DNA of 64,000 nt from Straminergon stramineum (lineage: Eukaryota > Streptophyta > Bryopsida > Hypnales > Calliergonaceae): positions 26,586,248 through 26,650,247 of the forward strand of contig OY987266.1 in the NCBI GenBank assembly GCA_963920665.1, in the 5' to 3' direction. Both the position numbers and the translations under genes were made by a program. Each line of letters opens with the position of its first letter. The stretch's first letter is position 1. The notes beneath the pieces are model-generated. The model was not told the origin of the DNA, did no database searches, and saw only the letters and a program-made list of their open reading frames with translations. Below, piece after piece: positions 11,964 to 24,229 of the stretch.

Positions 11964-14900
11964 TCCTTCTATGCAAGAATGTAGTACATTTTGGGAATTT
12001 TGAGTGAATAGGGGAGGCCTTGCACAATAGTTTGACTTCCAATGAGGGCTCTTGCTTTTTTTTAAGCAAATGATTCACGCGGTGCCCAAAAGGATGATTT
12101 TCACAATGACTAGCCCAGCCTTCTAGGTTTAATGTATGTGCACCTAAAAGATACACTCTCCTATTTGTGCCACCTATCTTCAATTGTCTAAGATCTTGAG
12201 CTTGAAATCTTGGATTGTTGTAAATGGGTATCGCAATTAGGAGAGTGTCTCTTTAAACCCTAAAGGTCCAAGTGTTTGTTCAACGTATATAAGAAATCTT
12301 AGGTGGGTTCCTACGAAGCCATTCATAATTGGATGTTCATACAAAGTGAGAGAAGAAAGATAGAAGCACCCAAAAATGCCACTTTTGTTGTTTTGATTGG
12401 GTTGATAATAGAAATGATTTTCAAACATGATAAAAATGTTAGGCTTCTTGAGAGAAATGTTGTAGGTTTTTTAACATTTACCCAACATTTTCTAAATTTT
12501 CAAAGTTGAAAGTATAGGATACCTACTCATACCACTAGACTCCCCTTAAGTGGTTACCCTTGAAGCAAAAGATGCTTCAATTCCAATTAGTTGCTCATGA
12601 AAGCTTGTGGTGGATTGAGGGGGATGTAATGGCCCCTTTCATCACCCTTCTTTGTTCCTTTTAGTCAACCTATAAGGTGGTGCCAAATGGAAAGAGGAAG
12701 AATAATTGGGTGCCAATACTTTAATTCTTAACTTGTTAAAGATCAAAGTTCCTATTGATTTTGGTAGGCTCAAGCTATAGTCTCAAATTTTTTCATGATT
12801 TTTTGAAGTTTTTTCTTAAGATAGAAAATACAATATCTTTCTGAAAATAGAATTTTTATTTCAATTAGTGCCCAATAGCAAAGCTATTTTATATTAAGTA
12901 CAATTTCCACCTTGCCAGCCAACAAAAGAAATTCACAAAAATCTGAAATAATTAAAAAAATAATTTCTTATAGATCATTTTTTCTACATGGAAAGCTTTT
13001 ATTCATTCCATTTGAATTAGTGATTTGAAAGTTATGGAGCATTGATATTTTTCTAGGCAATCATAGAATCTTCTATAGAAAATAACTTATTGGATTGATT
13101 TTTTAATTCAATTTTTGCAATTTCACCAAAAAAGAAATTCATAGTGTCTAGTTTGCTTGATAGAACAATCTCACTATTGGGATTAATATACTTCAATTTC
13201 ATCTTAGAGATTTCAACATTTTAGTATTTCCTTCTATTCTAATACCTGATTCTACTTAACAACTTTTTTAAGGAAAAAAATTAAGAATTTTTTATTTAAT
13301 TTTTTCCCTAGACTTTCAACTCAATTCTTTGTGATATTTTTTTATTCAAACTTTGGAGTACAAAATACAGAAGTTAAGAATTTTCAAAGTCAAATAATCT
13401 AGGCATGCAAAGTGCAAACAAACTTGTAGCCTTATGCCTTAAATGCGAATATCTTGCAATCTATACGGCCAAAGTTTTTCAAATTTCTTCCACTCATTTT
13501 TACACTAGTGCCCCTTAGCAATAGGGCAGGGTTAGTAGAAATTAATTATTTTAAAGAAAGTTGGAAAAAAATGAACAAGAGAAATTACAAAAATCATCAA
13601 GAATTTAATGATCAGGTTGACAAAAAAATAGAAAATGTTCAATGTTGATTGGAAAGTCCAAAACAAACAAAATGAAGTCCAGATTTTAGTGCAATCATAG
13701 GTACTAAATACTATTAGTACCAATCTATCACTTAACCATCTACCATCAATGGAATTTTTTTGATGGAAAATTGGAGGAGTCACCAAAATTTCATTGACAT
13801 TTGGTTAGAATGAAGGTTGGAGAGGTCATTTTACAATGAAATCCATTGTCCATAATAAATCCTCAAAGGGTGTGGGGTAATTTGAAAATAAAAGCTTCAC
13901 CACTCATTGGCAAAATGTAGGAACTAGTTTTGTTCAAAGCAAAACTTTAGACCCCATTTTGGCACAATAGAATAATTTTTTTCAAAAAACTTTGAACTAG
14001 AATAAGTTGTTAAATCAAGATAAATTTCATCTTCTAAAAAACTTTTGTGATTTTGAGCCTCTACAAAAAAACTATAGACAAAATTAAGAGACGATGTTTG
14101 AAAATGTAAAAAAAGGGCCCTTCTAACCCCTCTTTGAACTTTGTCCATAACTTTTGATTGGAGGGTTGAAATCTCAAACAAGCCTTTGAAGAGTAAAATT
14201 AGGTTGATTCTCTTCATTCATTTAATTCAAAGTTTTTGAAAAAATTTATTTTACACTACCAAAATGAGGTCTAAATTCTACTTTCAATTGAATCCTACTT
14301 TTGACTTAATTATGAGCAATTGAACTCCTACTAACCATCACTTTACATATTGTACATGGGTTGTTCTACCTACTACTACCCTACTTGTTTAAAGAGCTTA
14401 TCTTCTCATTACCATATGCACTAAAATAGTGGTTTATGAAGCTATGTGATATAGTTTTTGCTTCTTTGATTGATTAGATGATGAAAAATCCAAGATCATG
14501 TGTGATTGGAACATGTTAGTGTTCATCCATTATTCAAATTTGATCTTAAGGTCCTTACAAGATTAATCTCTAAATCCTTTCAACAAAATTGATGCTTTTG
14601 AGATTTTATTCAACTACTTAGTTTGGCTTTTGACTATATTGTTTTGCGCAAATTAATGTATGGGATGCACATTTTGCTAAAAATTTGAGAGTATGATTTG
14701 CTTGCATAGACAATTTTGGACGTATTTTCTATGAATTATTGAATGCATTGTTTTCAAAAGTTAAATAAATTCAATATTGAATGACCAAATAGGAATTGAT
14801 CCTTGGAGTTCATTTGTTTCTTGACAATGGTATAAAAAATCAGCTCTTAGGCCATAAAATTGTGCTTTAAGGCTTTCATTCAAATTCTTTTATTCCTATC

Positions 14901-15076
14901 TAGTATTGCTAGTTTCTCTATTTTAAATTCAAACATATAATTATTATATGTCTATTTTATATTATTATGAATACAATCCTTAAAGCCAAAAGTTTCTTAA
15001 CTATTTTACACAACAGTGTCACCAAAATAGACATCTTCTAGTGCATTGAGCATCATTGAAACATAAAAATATTTTG
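11964..15076. other. AT-rich intergenic DNA, possible old repeats
   Basis: No gene seen. A segment near 12980-13075 (ATTCATTCCATTTGAATTAG, then GAAAGTTATGGAG) resembles the interior of the TTAA-bounded repeat at 31.0-31.9 and 33.5-34.0 kb, suggesting a decayed third copy. The open frames at 13532-13786 and 13924-14217 are low-complexity. Confidence 0.45.
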
Positions 15077-15762
15077 GGTGCTTGCAAGATGGACTTGTGA
15101 TCCACTATAACTTTTGAAGCATGATCGTGATTAACTTGGATTTTTTTCTAGAGATTAATGTTTCCATTGTAATTAGATTTCTTAATTTTCAAAAATTAGA
15201 AAAAATCATTGTACATATAAAGTCTATTTTTCTAATTTGTTACACTTTTACATTTAGTTTCTTTAGGTACTTTTAAGTACCAAAAGTTAAGGATCTAGAT
15301 TTGAAATTTTTGTGGTCTATTTTTAAAATAGGCAAGCAAGTTGTATTTGAGAAACATCTAAAAATAGATTATTTTATATCCTCTACGATTGTGCAAATAA
15401 TGCTCCCTAGCGCGTGCACTTCAAAACATTGAAGATGGTTTTGAGCTCATTCTTTTAGTCAAATGTGATAACCATGAAATCCTCACAAATGACTAGTTAA
15501 TTTTTTTAATGTCTTAGCTATTTTCTATTAATTTAAACATCAAAGTATATGTTTTCTTCACAAAAATTGTCACTCTATTTTGTGAATAACTGTAGACCTA
15601 AATTTTTCTTGGATCTCAAATTTTAGTGATATATTCTTTTTATATTATACTAATCAACCATATTTTATTTTATTTTAAAATATTTCTTTCCAAAAGGTTA
15701 TAGTACAATGAATTCTATTCCAAATGCTACAAAATTGACTAGATCTTTCTTGCAATCACCCT
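15077..15762. mobile_element. Possible degraded ATTGCAAGAAA-family element
   Basis: The right end TCTTTCTTGCAATCACCCT (about 15742-15760) matches the family terminus and is preceded by CTACAAAATTGACTAGA, as in the end at 53592-53625. A weaker left match, GGGTGCTTGCAAGATGG, starts near 15077. The pairing of these two ends is inference. Confidence 0.3.
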
Positions 15763-16170
15763 ACTCAAACTTTCAACTACACAAATTTGTACTAGTATGC
15801 TACTAAAGGAATTTATGTAAAAAATTTCAGCTCATTTGATAGTGTTGATTGTAAGATTAGTTGATTGGTTTCATAATATTAGTCCCTTTGTTTTTTCATT
15901 TGTCCTAAATTACTTGTCCTCTTGAGTAATATCCTTCGTAATTGATTTTAGGATTGATAATGTTATTGTTTTTGTTTTGAAGTTAAATTTTGAGTTGAAA
16001 CACAAGAAGTCTAATTTTTTCTTCACATTACAAATTTAAAAAATCTGAAGTTTTTTTAAATTTTTAATAGAAATTTGAAGTTGATTGGGTTAAAAACTAA
16101 AAGACATTAAACTTTTCATTGAATCTTGAATTCCAAGTTGTTGTGGTGCAAATCTAAACATATAAAGAAC

Positions 16171-16344
16171 GTAAGGTAAGTAAGTGAGTCCATTACTTGC
16201 AAAATAGAACAATGGGAGCAACCCCATTGCAAACAAAATTATATTAGTGGTATACAATTTAGAACTTGAAGTGTAATCCGCAAATATAAACTTGTTTGCA
16301 ATGGGCTCACTCCCATTTGGCTTGTAATAGGCTCACTTACCTTG
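16171..16344. mobile_element. Foldback element with arms of about 50 bp
   Basis: The left arm (16171-16235: GTAAGGTAAGTAAGTGAGTC then CAATGGGAGCAACCCCATTGC) pairs with the right arm (16292-16344: TTGCAATGGGCTCACTCCCA then AGGCTCACTTACCTTGG) with mismatches around a loop of about 55 bp. It has no ORF. It may be a MITE or a hairpin RNA source. Confidence 0.55.
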
Positions 16345-18374
16345 GTTACACAAAATGTCTTCCTTCTCTATAAAGCCTATCCTTATTTATACGTGTTATT
16401 TTGTATCTATTGCAACCTCCTACTTCTTGACTTTTCCTTGATTGTAATTAATGGCTACATCCACTTGTTTTGCACTTCAATGGATACATTGCATATTCTT
16501 TAGAGAATCATTTGATTAAAACATGCATACAAAATTATTGCCAAATCTTTAATACTTTCATTACTACAAAAATGATTAGTATTATAGGTTGGAGGGAATA
16601 TAATGTTTCAAAATTTTGAAGGAAATAAACTTTAGAGCTTGCCTAAGTGGTTCAACTTTGAGGACAAGGAGGCATTATCCAACTTTTGGAACTTGAACCA
16701 TTGGGTAGGTATTCATAGGTCTTGTTACTTGCATGCTAATTTTCAAAGATAATTGAGGTGCCTAACATACCCCAAAACATTTTGCAATGAGAGGATGTCT
16801 CCGAAAGCAACTACATGATCTAGATTTCAAATTTTTAAAAGAGCTCGTTTTTAAGAAGAATCAAAATCCCAATGGTCAATATAAATCTTCCCTTCTCTTT
16901 AGCCTATACCTCCCCTTCAATAAATTCTCATAAATTTATATTAGAATTTGGGTATAGATTTTTAACCATGCTATCTATTTATTCCTTGTGGAATGTTATT
17001 TTGGATAACTTCAATACTTTTTGATTAAAATTGATAGTGATATTTTAGTAAACCCTAAAGGTTTGGGGATGTTTTGAAGAAAAATTGTCAAAAACTACCA
17101 TGGCCCAAAATTGAAAATAATTTTTTTTAAAACCCCAACTATACAAAAGTGTAGTAGACTACCATGTCAATGTGTTGAAAAAATTTCAGCCCATTTGACC
17201 TTGTAGATTGAAAGATTATAATGTTTGAAGTGGGAAAAAAACTTTTTTCTCATTCCTATGAAATGGGGTCAACAAACTTTGATCCCTCTTGGAATAAAAA
17301 TTTTACTCTTGAAGAATTTGAATCTCTCCACCATTGAGTTCTAAATCTTATTAGGTACATTCATGCAAAATTTTCAAAATCACCCTACAATGCAAGGAGA
17401 TTAACCCCTAATGATAAAAGGGGGGTACACTTTCAAAATGGGTAAAAACTATAAGGAACTTGAGCAATTCTTTTGTTCATTTTTTCTTGAGATTGGATAG
17501 AATGTAATCATAGAATCTTTTATTTCACATTGAAAGTGAGCATCTCAAAAAATTTAACTTATTTGATAGCACAATTAGTAGATATTTAAGTTTGAAGTTT
17601 TATTTGGGTTAATAAAAAAAACATGCAACACATTTTGAAGGAGAAAATCTTTGTGAGGATATTTTGAAATGATGAACTCTTTTTGCTCAGTGAGAGACAA
17701 GACAATTGACAAATCTCATCTAAAATTTCACAACATTTTGGTCATTTCACAATTTTTGGTAGGGCTTGGAATGCACAGTAGTCACTGAAATGAGATTAGT
17801 GTTTGTAAGAAAAACAAGAATGGGCACACCTGTCTTCTCCTTGAGCTCTTTAGATTTGCACTTTTTGAGGTGGGCAACAATCGCATTAGTTGGTTGACTT
17901 TTTAGTCTATGCCCAAACTGAACCTAAAAACATGAATCATGAATATCTAACTGAAATCGACTTAATATGACCCTACCCAAGTTTTCAAGTGTCCAAGTTG
18001 AATGAATACTTGATCCTTTGGGGGTTACATAGAATATGCCATCCATAACTTCATTGGATGAATTTTGGAGTCATTCAAATGAAATTGATGAAGTCACTGA
18101 CTGATTAATAATTTCACAAAGCACTCCATTAAAGACTCAATTAGCATGTTAATATTGACTTTTGACTTGGTAGCTTTTCTTTTATGATCTCCCCCATGTT
18201 TCTACCTTGTTTCTACACATATTAGATGCCCAAGCTTTTTTACACTTTTGAAATCATTATATATTCCCTCATTTCCTTTTTTGGGTCTAGATAAAAGAAA
18301 ATTTAACCTATTCAAAGTGAAGAATAAGAAGCATAGTATCTCCAAATCAACATTCATGAATTTTTTTGAGTTTA
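16345..18374. other. AT-rich intergenic DNA, nothing recognised
   Basis: Stop-dense sequence; the short open frames at 18202-18430 are AT-driven. No repeat boundary or exon was recognised. Confidence 0.5.
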
Positions 18375-18600
18375 ACCAGTTAATTTTGTCCAATTCCCAA
18401 ATTGAATTAGTTTTTCATGTACAAAGTTAATTGGCTGGTTCTTTTTCTATTTTTTTCATTCAAAATATATAATTTATAGATTTTTTAAGGATTTTTTTCT
18501 GATATTTTCAAATTGCAATTGTTTTTTTTTTCCAATTTGACTAGCCGACTTTGAACTAGCCGTTGTTTTTTCCCAAACATTGCTCTAAATCCTTGCTTGC
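18375..18600. repeat. Copy of the CGGTT/CTAGTTCAAAGT dispersed repeat
   Basis: The reverse complement of 18540-18580 (GGAAAAAACAACGGCTAGTT then CAAAGTCGGCTAG) matches the start of the repeat at 36184 (GGAAAAAACCGGCAGCTAGT). The plus strand shares a right-end motif TTCCC(A/G)AACA(T/C)TGCT with 37148-37163. GTTTAACCAGTTAATT and TTAATTGGCTGGTT are further family words. Boundaries are approximate. Confidence 0.45.
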
Positions 18601-18647
18601 TTGTGCTTGTGTGAATAGGGTTTGCGAATTGGTTTGATCACCACAAC

Positions 18648-18890
18648 GTCCAATCCATACCTTAAATTAAGTTGTCTGTTACGTTGAGATCTCCTGGACT
18701 GTGCGTCCCTTGGCCGTGTGCTTGGTACCATCGGATAGCCCTTAGCGAGGAGGGGTGCATGGGCTTTGTTTCGTGACGTTTTGACCTACAATGTGAAAGT
18801 TATTGAATTTCAAAAAAAAAATTAACAAACAAATTAGAAAAATATTTTGACTTTTATTTTGACTGTGGCAACGGCACAGGGCACACTAGT
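18648..18890 (+). repeat. Dispersed repeat, copy B (uninterrupted)
   Basis: Related to 10055-10305, with the same order of motifs: TGAGATCTCC, GGTACCATCGGA, GAGGGGTGCATGGGCTTTG and GGCACAGGGCACACTAG. It lacks the insertion found at the end of copy A. Each copy lies just 5' of a GC-raised island, so the repeat may mark a shared structure or a segmental duplication. Confidence 0.7.
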
Positions 18891-19862
18891 CGAATCGAAT
18901 CGAATGAAAGCATGCCCCCCTCCCCCCAGCGGATGATGCCGAGAGCATTCCGTCAGCTACACTGAGAGTGACGGAGGTGCCGTAAAAGATTTTTATTGGC
19001 CAGACAGCCCCCCGCCACTTCATCATCCCTGGCAGTGGCAAGGCAAGGCAAGGCAAAGTGGAAGTGGAAGTGGGGAACCCTAACTGAACTAAGCTTAAGG
19101 TGAAGGTATTTCTGACGCGCCTGGCATCATGAAAGAGCATGGCAGGTGCAGGTGCAGCCCCGGCAAGGCAACTGAAGGAAGAAGCGGCCCCTGCTACTGT
19201 GGCTTAATTTAAGTAGACCTGGGAGCCAATAATTGATCCCCTCATCCAGATTACGGTATTAGTAGTCTACTCCGAACAACGCACCTACTGTACAGGACAG
19301 GACAGGAAGAAGTGCTTACGTCACCCCAGCAGACGGACGGACGGACGGACATCTGCATAATACGGACGGAGTACTAAGTAATATTGTATGTATATACCTT
19401 CCGTCCAAACCGACGGACCCCCTGTCTGCCTGCCTGCCTGGCACAGGGGACCACTTAAAACAAGGGAATGAGTTCATATTACTGGAAGATGGGAGGCTCC
19501 CCCTTAGAGGCCGTTCACGCAACCAGGGCAGAAATTCAAACGAAAAAACATGACATGGCGGCACTGGCTGGATGGTTCCTACATAGAACTTGTGTGGCCT
19601 GGCTCATTTGCAGCGCCCCTCACCTCCAAGGTAACTTACTGCCTGCAAGATGTAGTTCTGGAGGGAGGGAGGGAGGGAGGGCACCCTATTTCCCCAAATC
19701 GTTTTTTCCCTTCAAAAGTGAACGCCCGGTGAGGGAGAACAATAACTTAGATTCTTCTTGGAATTGGTGTACATTGAGAGTTTCCTCGTTGTTCAAGGTC
19801 CCCACAACAAAATCTGTAGTGTAGTGGTCGTGTGTGGAAAAAGAAGTAGTAGTTATAATAAG
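18891..19862. other. GC-raised island with tetranucleotide repeats, no gene recognised
   Basis: Contains GGAC tetranucleotide repeats near 19332-19349, TGCC repeats near 19426-19440 and GGGA repeats near 19662-19681. Open frames of up to 118 codons occur on both strands but show no recognised domain. It may be a gene relic or regulatory island. Confidence 0.35.
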
Positions 19863-20220
19863 GGTAGTCATAGTTTATTCACCATCTGAGATTTCCGTGG
19901 AGAATGGAGATGTGGTGGTTGGGGGTTGACTTTCCGCATGTGTTCCGGAAGGAAATATTTTTCCTCAAAGAAGCTTTCTCCACTCTCATTCTTCTCCTCT
20001 AGAGGTGAAGAATGGGCATGGAGAAAACCTCTTTGAAGAATAATATTCTATTTCAATCTACGCTACTACTCCCCATTGGCTCCACATCGATTCTCCACAT
20101 TTCATCCACTAAACAAATAAGGGGTGTCAACACTTTTTTCACCTGCTAATGCTTCCCATTGGTTCTTATTACTTCTCATTCTCCACGGAAATTTGAGATG
20201 GTAAATAAACTATGACTACC
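19863..20220. mobile_element. MITE with long inverted repeats of about 45 bp
   Basis: The left end GGTAGTCATAGTTTATTCAC continues through ATTTCCGTGGAGAATG. The right end mirrors it (20173-20220: ATTCTCCACGGAAATTTGAG then ATAAACTATGACTACC). The element is 358 bp, and pyrimidine-rich stretches inside (CATTCTTCTCCTC) and a second CTCCAC-rich segment make it partly palindromic. Flanks are TAATAA-like on both sides but an exact duplication is not clear. Confidence 0.65.
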
Positions 20221-20497
20221 TCTAATAATAGGACAATTCAATTTGGTGGTGGCTAGGACTAGGCTAGAATTCGTTTGGTCTTGTGGTCTTCGTCACCTTA
20301 ACCTTGGAAGGACATTGCCTCCGTGATAGGTACTCACTCAAATATGATTCAATTTTTGGACCCATAGGTGCATTCTTTGTTTCTACACTAATAAAGAGAG
20401 GAAGTCATCCGACGAAGACTTTGTGTCTGTAGCATTGTTTCAGGTTTAGAAGCATTTTTTCAGGGTTAATTAAATAGATGTAAACAAGGATACTTAC
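20221..20497. other. Short intergenic segment
   Basis: No gene or repeat recognised between the MITE and the retroposon tail. Confidence 0.4.
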
Positions 20498-20640
20498 TTA
20501 CTTAAGCCTCCCCTGTTTTTGTTTTTGATTTTTTTGGGAAACAAATGGAAATCCATTGCAACACAGAGAACTCACAGTAGCCAAGCCCGAAGGCTGGACA
20601 AAAGAAGCGGGAAGAGCAAGAAGGACTAACTTACTCAAGG
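20498..20640 (-). mobile_element. Non-LTR retroposon 3' end (LINE or SINE), minus strand
   Basis: Read on the minus strand, the segment has a small GC stem (CAGCCTTCGGGCTTGGCT), then TGCAATGGATTTCCATTTG, then TTTCCC and an A-rich tail interrupted by C/T. The same order occurs at 53140-53245, 57245-57325 and, on the minus strand, at 59625-59715 and 24230-24300. An open frame of 133 codons (20498-20899) runs through the tail, so its 3' part is not a host protein. Confidence 0.5.
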
Positions 20641-21650
20641 AGGCAAGAGCCAGGCCCAGCCTTCCCTGTTTGGAAGCCATGAATTTATCTATTTTCTGAT
20701 CTCCCAACATGGAAATAGCCAGGGCCTCCGATTCCACACATGAATTTTCAAATTCCTCAAAGGTGGAACATCTGACAGTAAAAAAATAGTAGTAATCTCT
20801 AGCGTATTTCCCCCCTCCGTCCGTCAAGACCGGATGGATGAGCTCTGAGGCTGCTGTAGCCCCGCAGGTCCCCCGCCATCCGTCTGCTGCTTCCCCCACC
20901 GTTGCACTGATGAATCGTTTCCTCCGGCCTTTCCTCCGTCAGTTCCCAACGACTAAATCCCTTACTGAAGTTCCAGCCACTGTCCTCCTCCACTCCCAAG
21001 GTCAATACGGCTTACTTACGGCTTAACTTACAACAAAATCAAACCGACTGAACTAAGTTACTGAAGCACAGTCGGGACTTGCGAAGGCCAAGGCAAACCG
21101 GCAAGTACGTAGCAGTTGCCGGGACGGGCCCAGAAATCGAGGCGTTGAAGATGAACGGGGACGCGGCTCATTCGAAAGGAACTTCACTTAAGAATAATAA
21201 TAATATACTTATTAGTAAACCTATTAGTAAACTTATTAAACTCCGAATGAGTGTCAGACAAATAGGCGCGGTAAGTTGGTAAGTTAAGTTAAGATAAGTT
21301 AACACTCACTGACGAATGAATGGAAACCCCGCCTGGCTGGGGATAACTTAACTTAACTTAACTTACTAGTAAGCTTCAGTTAGGCAAAATTAGTGAGGAC
21401 GAGAAGTAACTTAATGGGTATGGATATTGAAAAACGGACGTGACTCAGGCTCGGGCTGGAGGTGGGCTGGCAATGGGACCCCAAAATTCCACGCGCTGGG
21501 GGAGAGACGGTGACGTGGAGGGCAGGGACTGGCCCACCCTATGGCCACGTCATGTCAAAGGGGTGCGGAGTGGCAGGGAAGCTTAACTTATAGGAGTGGA
21601 CGGAAGTGGTGGGTTCAGTTACTGTAGTTCTTACAGCAGATTATTCTCCC
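20641..21650. other. GC-raised island continuing, no gene recognised
   Basis: Rich in TAACTTA/TAAGTTA words (20.63, 21.0-21.05, 21.28-21.37, 21.40 and 21.58 kb). The open frames on either strand are under 80 codons and unassigned, apart from the upstream part of the retroposon-linked frame. No splice-consistent gene model could be built. Confidence 0.35.
21278..21365. repeat. TAAGTTAA-based inverted repeat
   Basis: The left arm (TAAGTTAAGTTAAGATAAGT, from 21282) faces the right arm (TAACTTAACTTAACTTAACT, from 21342) around a GC-rich centre of about 40 nt (CCCCGCCTGGCTGGGG, itself partly self-complementary). It can form a long hairpin. Confidence 0.55.
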
Positions 21651-21858
21651 TCCCCCAAAGACGGAGCCTATGCCCGTGGAGTTGAATTTGAAAGTTCATC
21701 ACTTTGTATCCTCCATTTCTTTCCTTTTTAAGAGTGAAGCGTGTAGTTTTTTTGTTTTTAAGAGATGAAATCACATGTCTAATATTTGTGATCTAATTTT
21801 CAAATTTCAAATTATCATGAATTTCTAAAGAAAAAGTAAAGAAAATTCATATCAAATA

Positions 21859-22417
21859 CTCCCTCCATCCCCAAATGATCTTCTTGTTGGATAAAATGTT
21901 CCAGATTAAGGCTGAAAATCACATTTTTCCAATTTTTTTATTTATTTTAAGTAGAATTTGGTGCACTCCTATCATCCAAAAATTTTGAGTTCCCGAACTC
22001 TTTCTAAAATGAAATTTTGGAGTACTCAAAAATGAGATTTTTGAAGCATTTCTAAGGAGCACCGGTAGCCATGCGATTGCCAAGTTTTTGTGGACAAGGA
22101 TGAGTACTCAAATAGTCATTTTTTTTACATGAGTACCCATGTTTGTAGGCCAAGGCTTGTGGGCCAAGGCATGAGCTGATTGGGCTCTCACCCTATGGCC
22201 CAACCCCATGTGGGCTCTAACCAGTGTCTTTTGCCTTGATTTGAGGCCTCATTAATTATGGATGGCAATATGGGGGAATAATCCCAATAGTGTATGCTCA
22301 AAACAATCTTCTGATTGGAGTATCTTTCGGTCTTTTTAGCAATTGCCTCCAACTCTCCAAACTGGTTCCTTCAATATTAGTATGTACACCCGGAAGATCA
22401 TTTTGGGACGGAGGGAG
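21859..22417. mobile_element. Stowaway-like MITE with TA target duplication
   Basis: The left end CTCCCTCCATCCCCAAATGA and the right end, as reverse complement CTCCCTCCGTCCCAAAATGA, both run on into TCTTC. TA flanks the element at 21857-21858 and 22418-22419. CTCCCTCCGTCCC with TA duplication is the classical signature of Stowaway (Tc1/mariner) MITEs in plants. The 559-bp interior has no transposase frame. Confidence 0.85.
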
Positions 22418-24229
22418 TACAAATCATGTTAAAAAATATTTGGAATTTTTGGAATAGAAGTGCATTATAGTGTAGAACAATACAGTATGAAGGATGTGTA
22501 TGTGTCACTATATGTTAGAAATATGGTTATAGATATTCAACTACAAACTTTTTTAATGTGCTTATTTTAAGAAATTTTACAAAATTTCAAAGTGGAATAG
22601 AAACTACTCTTGAGAAGCTTCATTCTTTTCGTTTTTCTTCAAGCAAAGAAATTGTCTGGTATGTCAAAATCAAGTTTGAAGGGAAAAAAGCTCTAAGTAT
22701 TGAAATACATTCACTAGTGTACCACTTTTTATTAACCATGCCATATAGTAGAAATATAAAAAAATTAAATTGTCTTGAAATCAACTCAATGATGTGAATG
22801 AAGCATCAATAAAGTTCCATGCTATAGAATTGAATGAAAATCATCCATCATTCAGTATGTACAAAGCTTGATTGACCATCCAAAGGACATAAAATATCCT
22901 TAGTATCTTTCTAAGGTTAACGTGGAAAGGATAGAGCTCGCAATCAATTTCAAAATTGTCCTATTTATACCTTCCATTTTATTGCTATTTATGGATGAAG
23001 TTCTCTAAGAAGTTTTATTTTATAGAGATGAAATTATATGTCTAATATTGTATGTAGTGGTTAGAATAAACAAAAAAAAATTCTAAAAATGAATGATGGA
23101 ATTTCAAGGAAATGATGAATTTGTATGAGAAAAATGATTTTGGATTAATATTTCCATTTAAAGCATATGTAGAACATGTTCTTTCAACTTCAATTTAACC
23201 CTTAAATTTGGATACACTCTACATTATAAAAATTTCAGATTTTGCTATGAATTTTTACAAAAAAATGAAGAAATAAGAAATAAATCCATATAAATTTTTT
23301 TTTTTCAAAAACTTTCTTAAATATATGAAAATATTATAAAAAATTATTAAAGTTTTTATTATAGTACAAATAATCATAATGTAAATTTTTGTTTCACTCT
23401 ATTTTTAAAATGTTAATTATAGATCTATGCAGTGAAGTACATTGTATAGGATTATTATTTTTGTTTGATAAACCATCTTCAATAAAATTTTAAAAACTTA
23501 TTATATGACTTGAATTTAATTGAATGATGTAGATATAGCATTGATGAAAGTTGCTTAGAACCATTTGATGAAAATTATACATTTTACAATATGGAAAAAG
23601 ATTGTTTGAAAATCTGATGGACAATTATAATAATAATAATAATAATAATAATTATTATTATTATTATTATTGACATCCTTAAAATTCTAAATTTGAAAGG
23701 ACATAACCTAATCACTAAGGTAATCAACTCCAAATCATAAGATTTCTTGGATGAATACAAGCATTATTCATTTTACAGTTTCCTTGTAAGCCATTCATCA
23801 AATTTTTTCAATCCTCCAGGTCCTTTCTTTCCTAAATTTTATCCAATTGTAATCAAACATATACTCCCCATTCAATTAGAATCCCTATTTTTGAAATTGA
23901 GAATGTTTATTAACTCGTTGTTTAAAAAATCACTACACTTTTATTTGTTTTTGGATTACAATAAAATGTGTCAATGTAATTTTGGCTCTTAACCCCTTGA
24001 GGAGAATTGTCTTTGAAAAGGTTTAAAGAAAGTTTTGTAGGGATATAATTTTTTCTTCAACAAATGTTCAAATAAAATGTTATGCATTTTCAAAGTTTAA
24101 GGGGTAGGGTGTGACACCTTGTGCAACTTTATAATATCCCTCTACTTCTTCAAAACTTAGGCTAGTATGTAAACAACATGATATAAGATGTAAATGTAAG
24201 TAAAAAGTTTTAATTTTTAATTTTTTAAA
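22418..24229. other. AT-rich intergenic DNA
   Basis: No gene seen; open frames at 22558-22797 and 23747-23992 are AT-driven. It contains the TAA/TTA palindromic microsatellite at 23627-23671. Confidence 0.5.
23627..23671. repeat. (TAA)n-(TTA)n palindromic microsatellite
   Basis: About seven TAA units run directly into about eight ATT units, giving a perfect AT hairpin. Such sites are prone to length change; no function is implied. Confidence 0.8.

Noticed and set aside
20498..20899. 133-codon minus-strand frame
   Set aside because: It runs into the A-rich tail of a retroposon-like segment and shows no domain, so it was not called a host gene.
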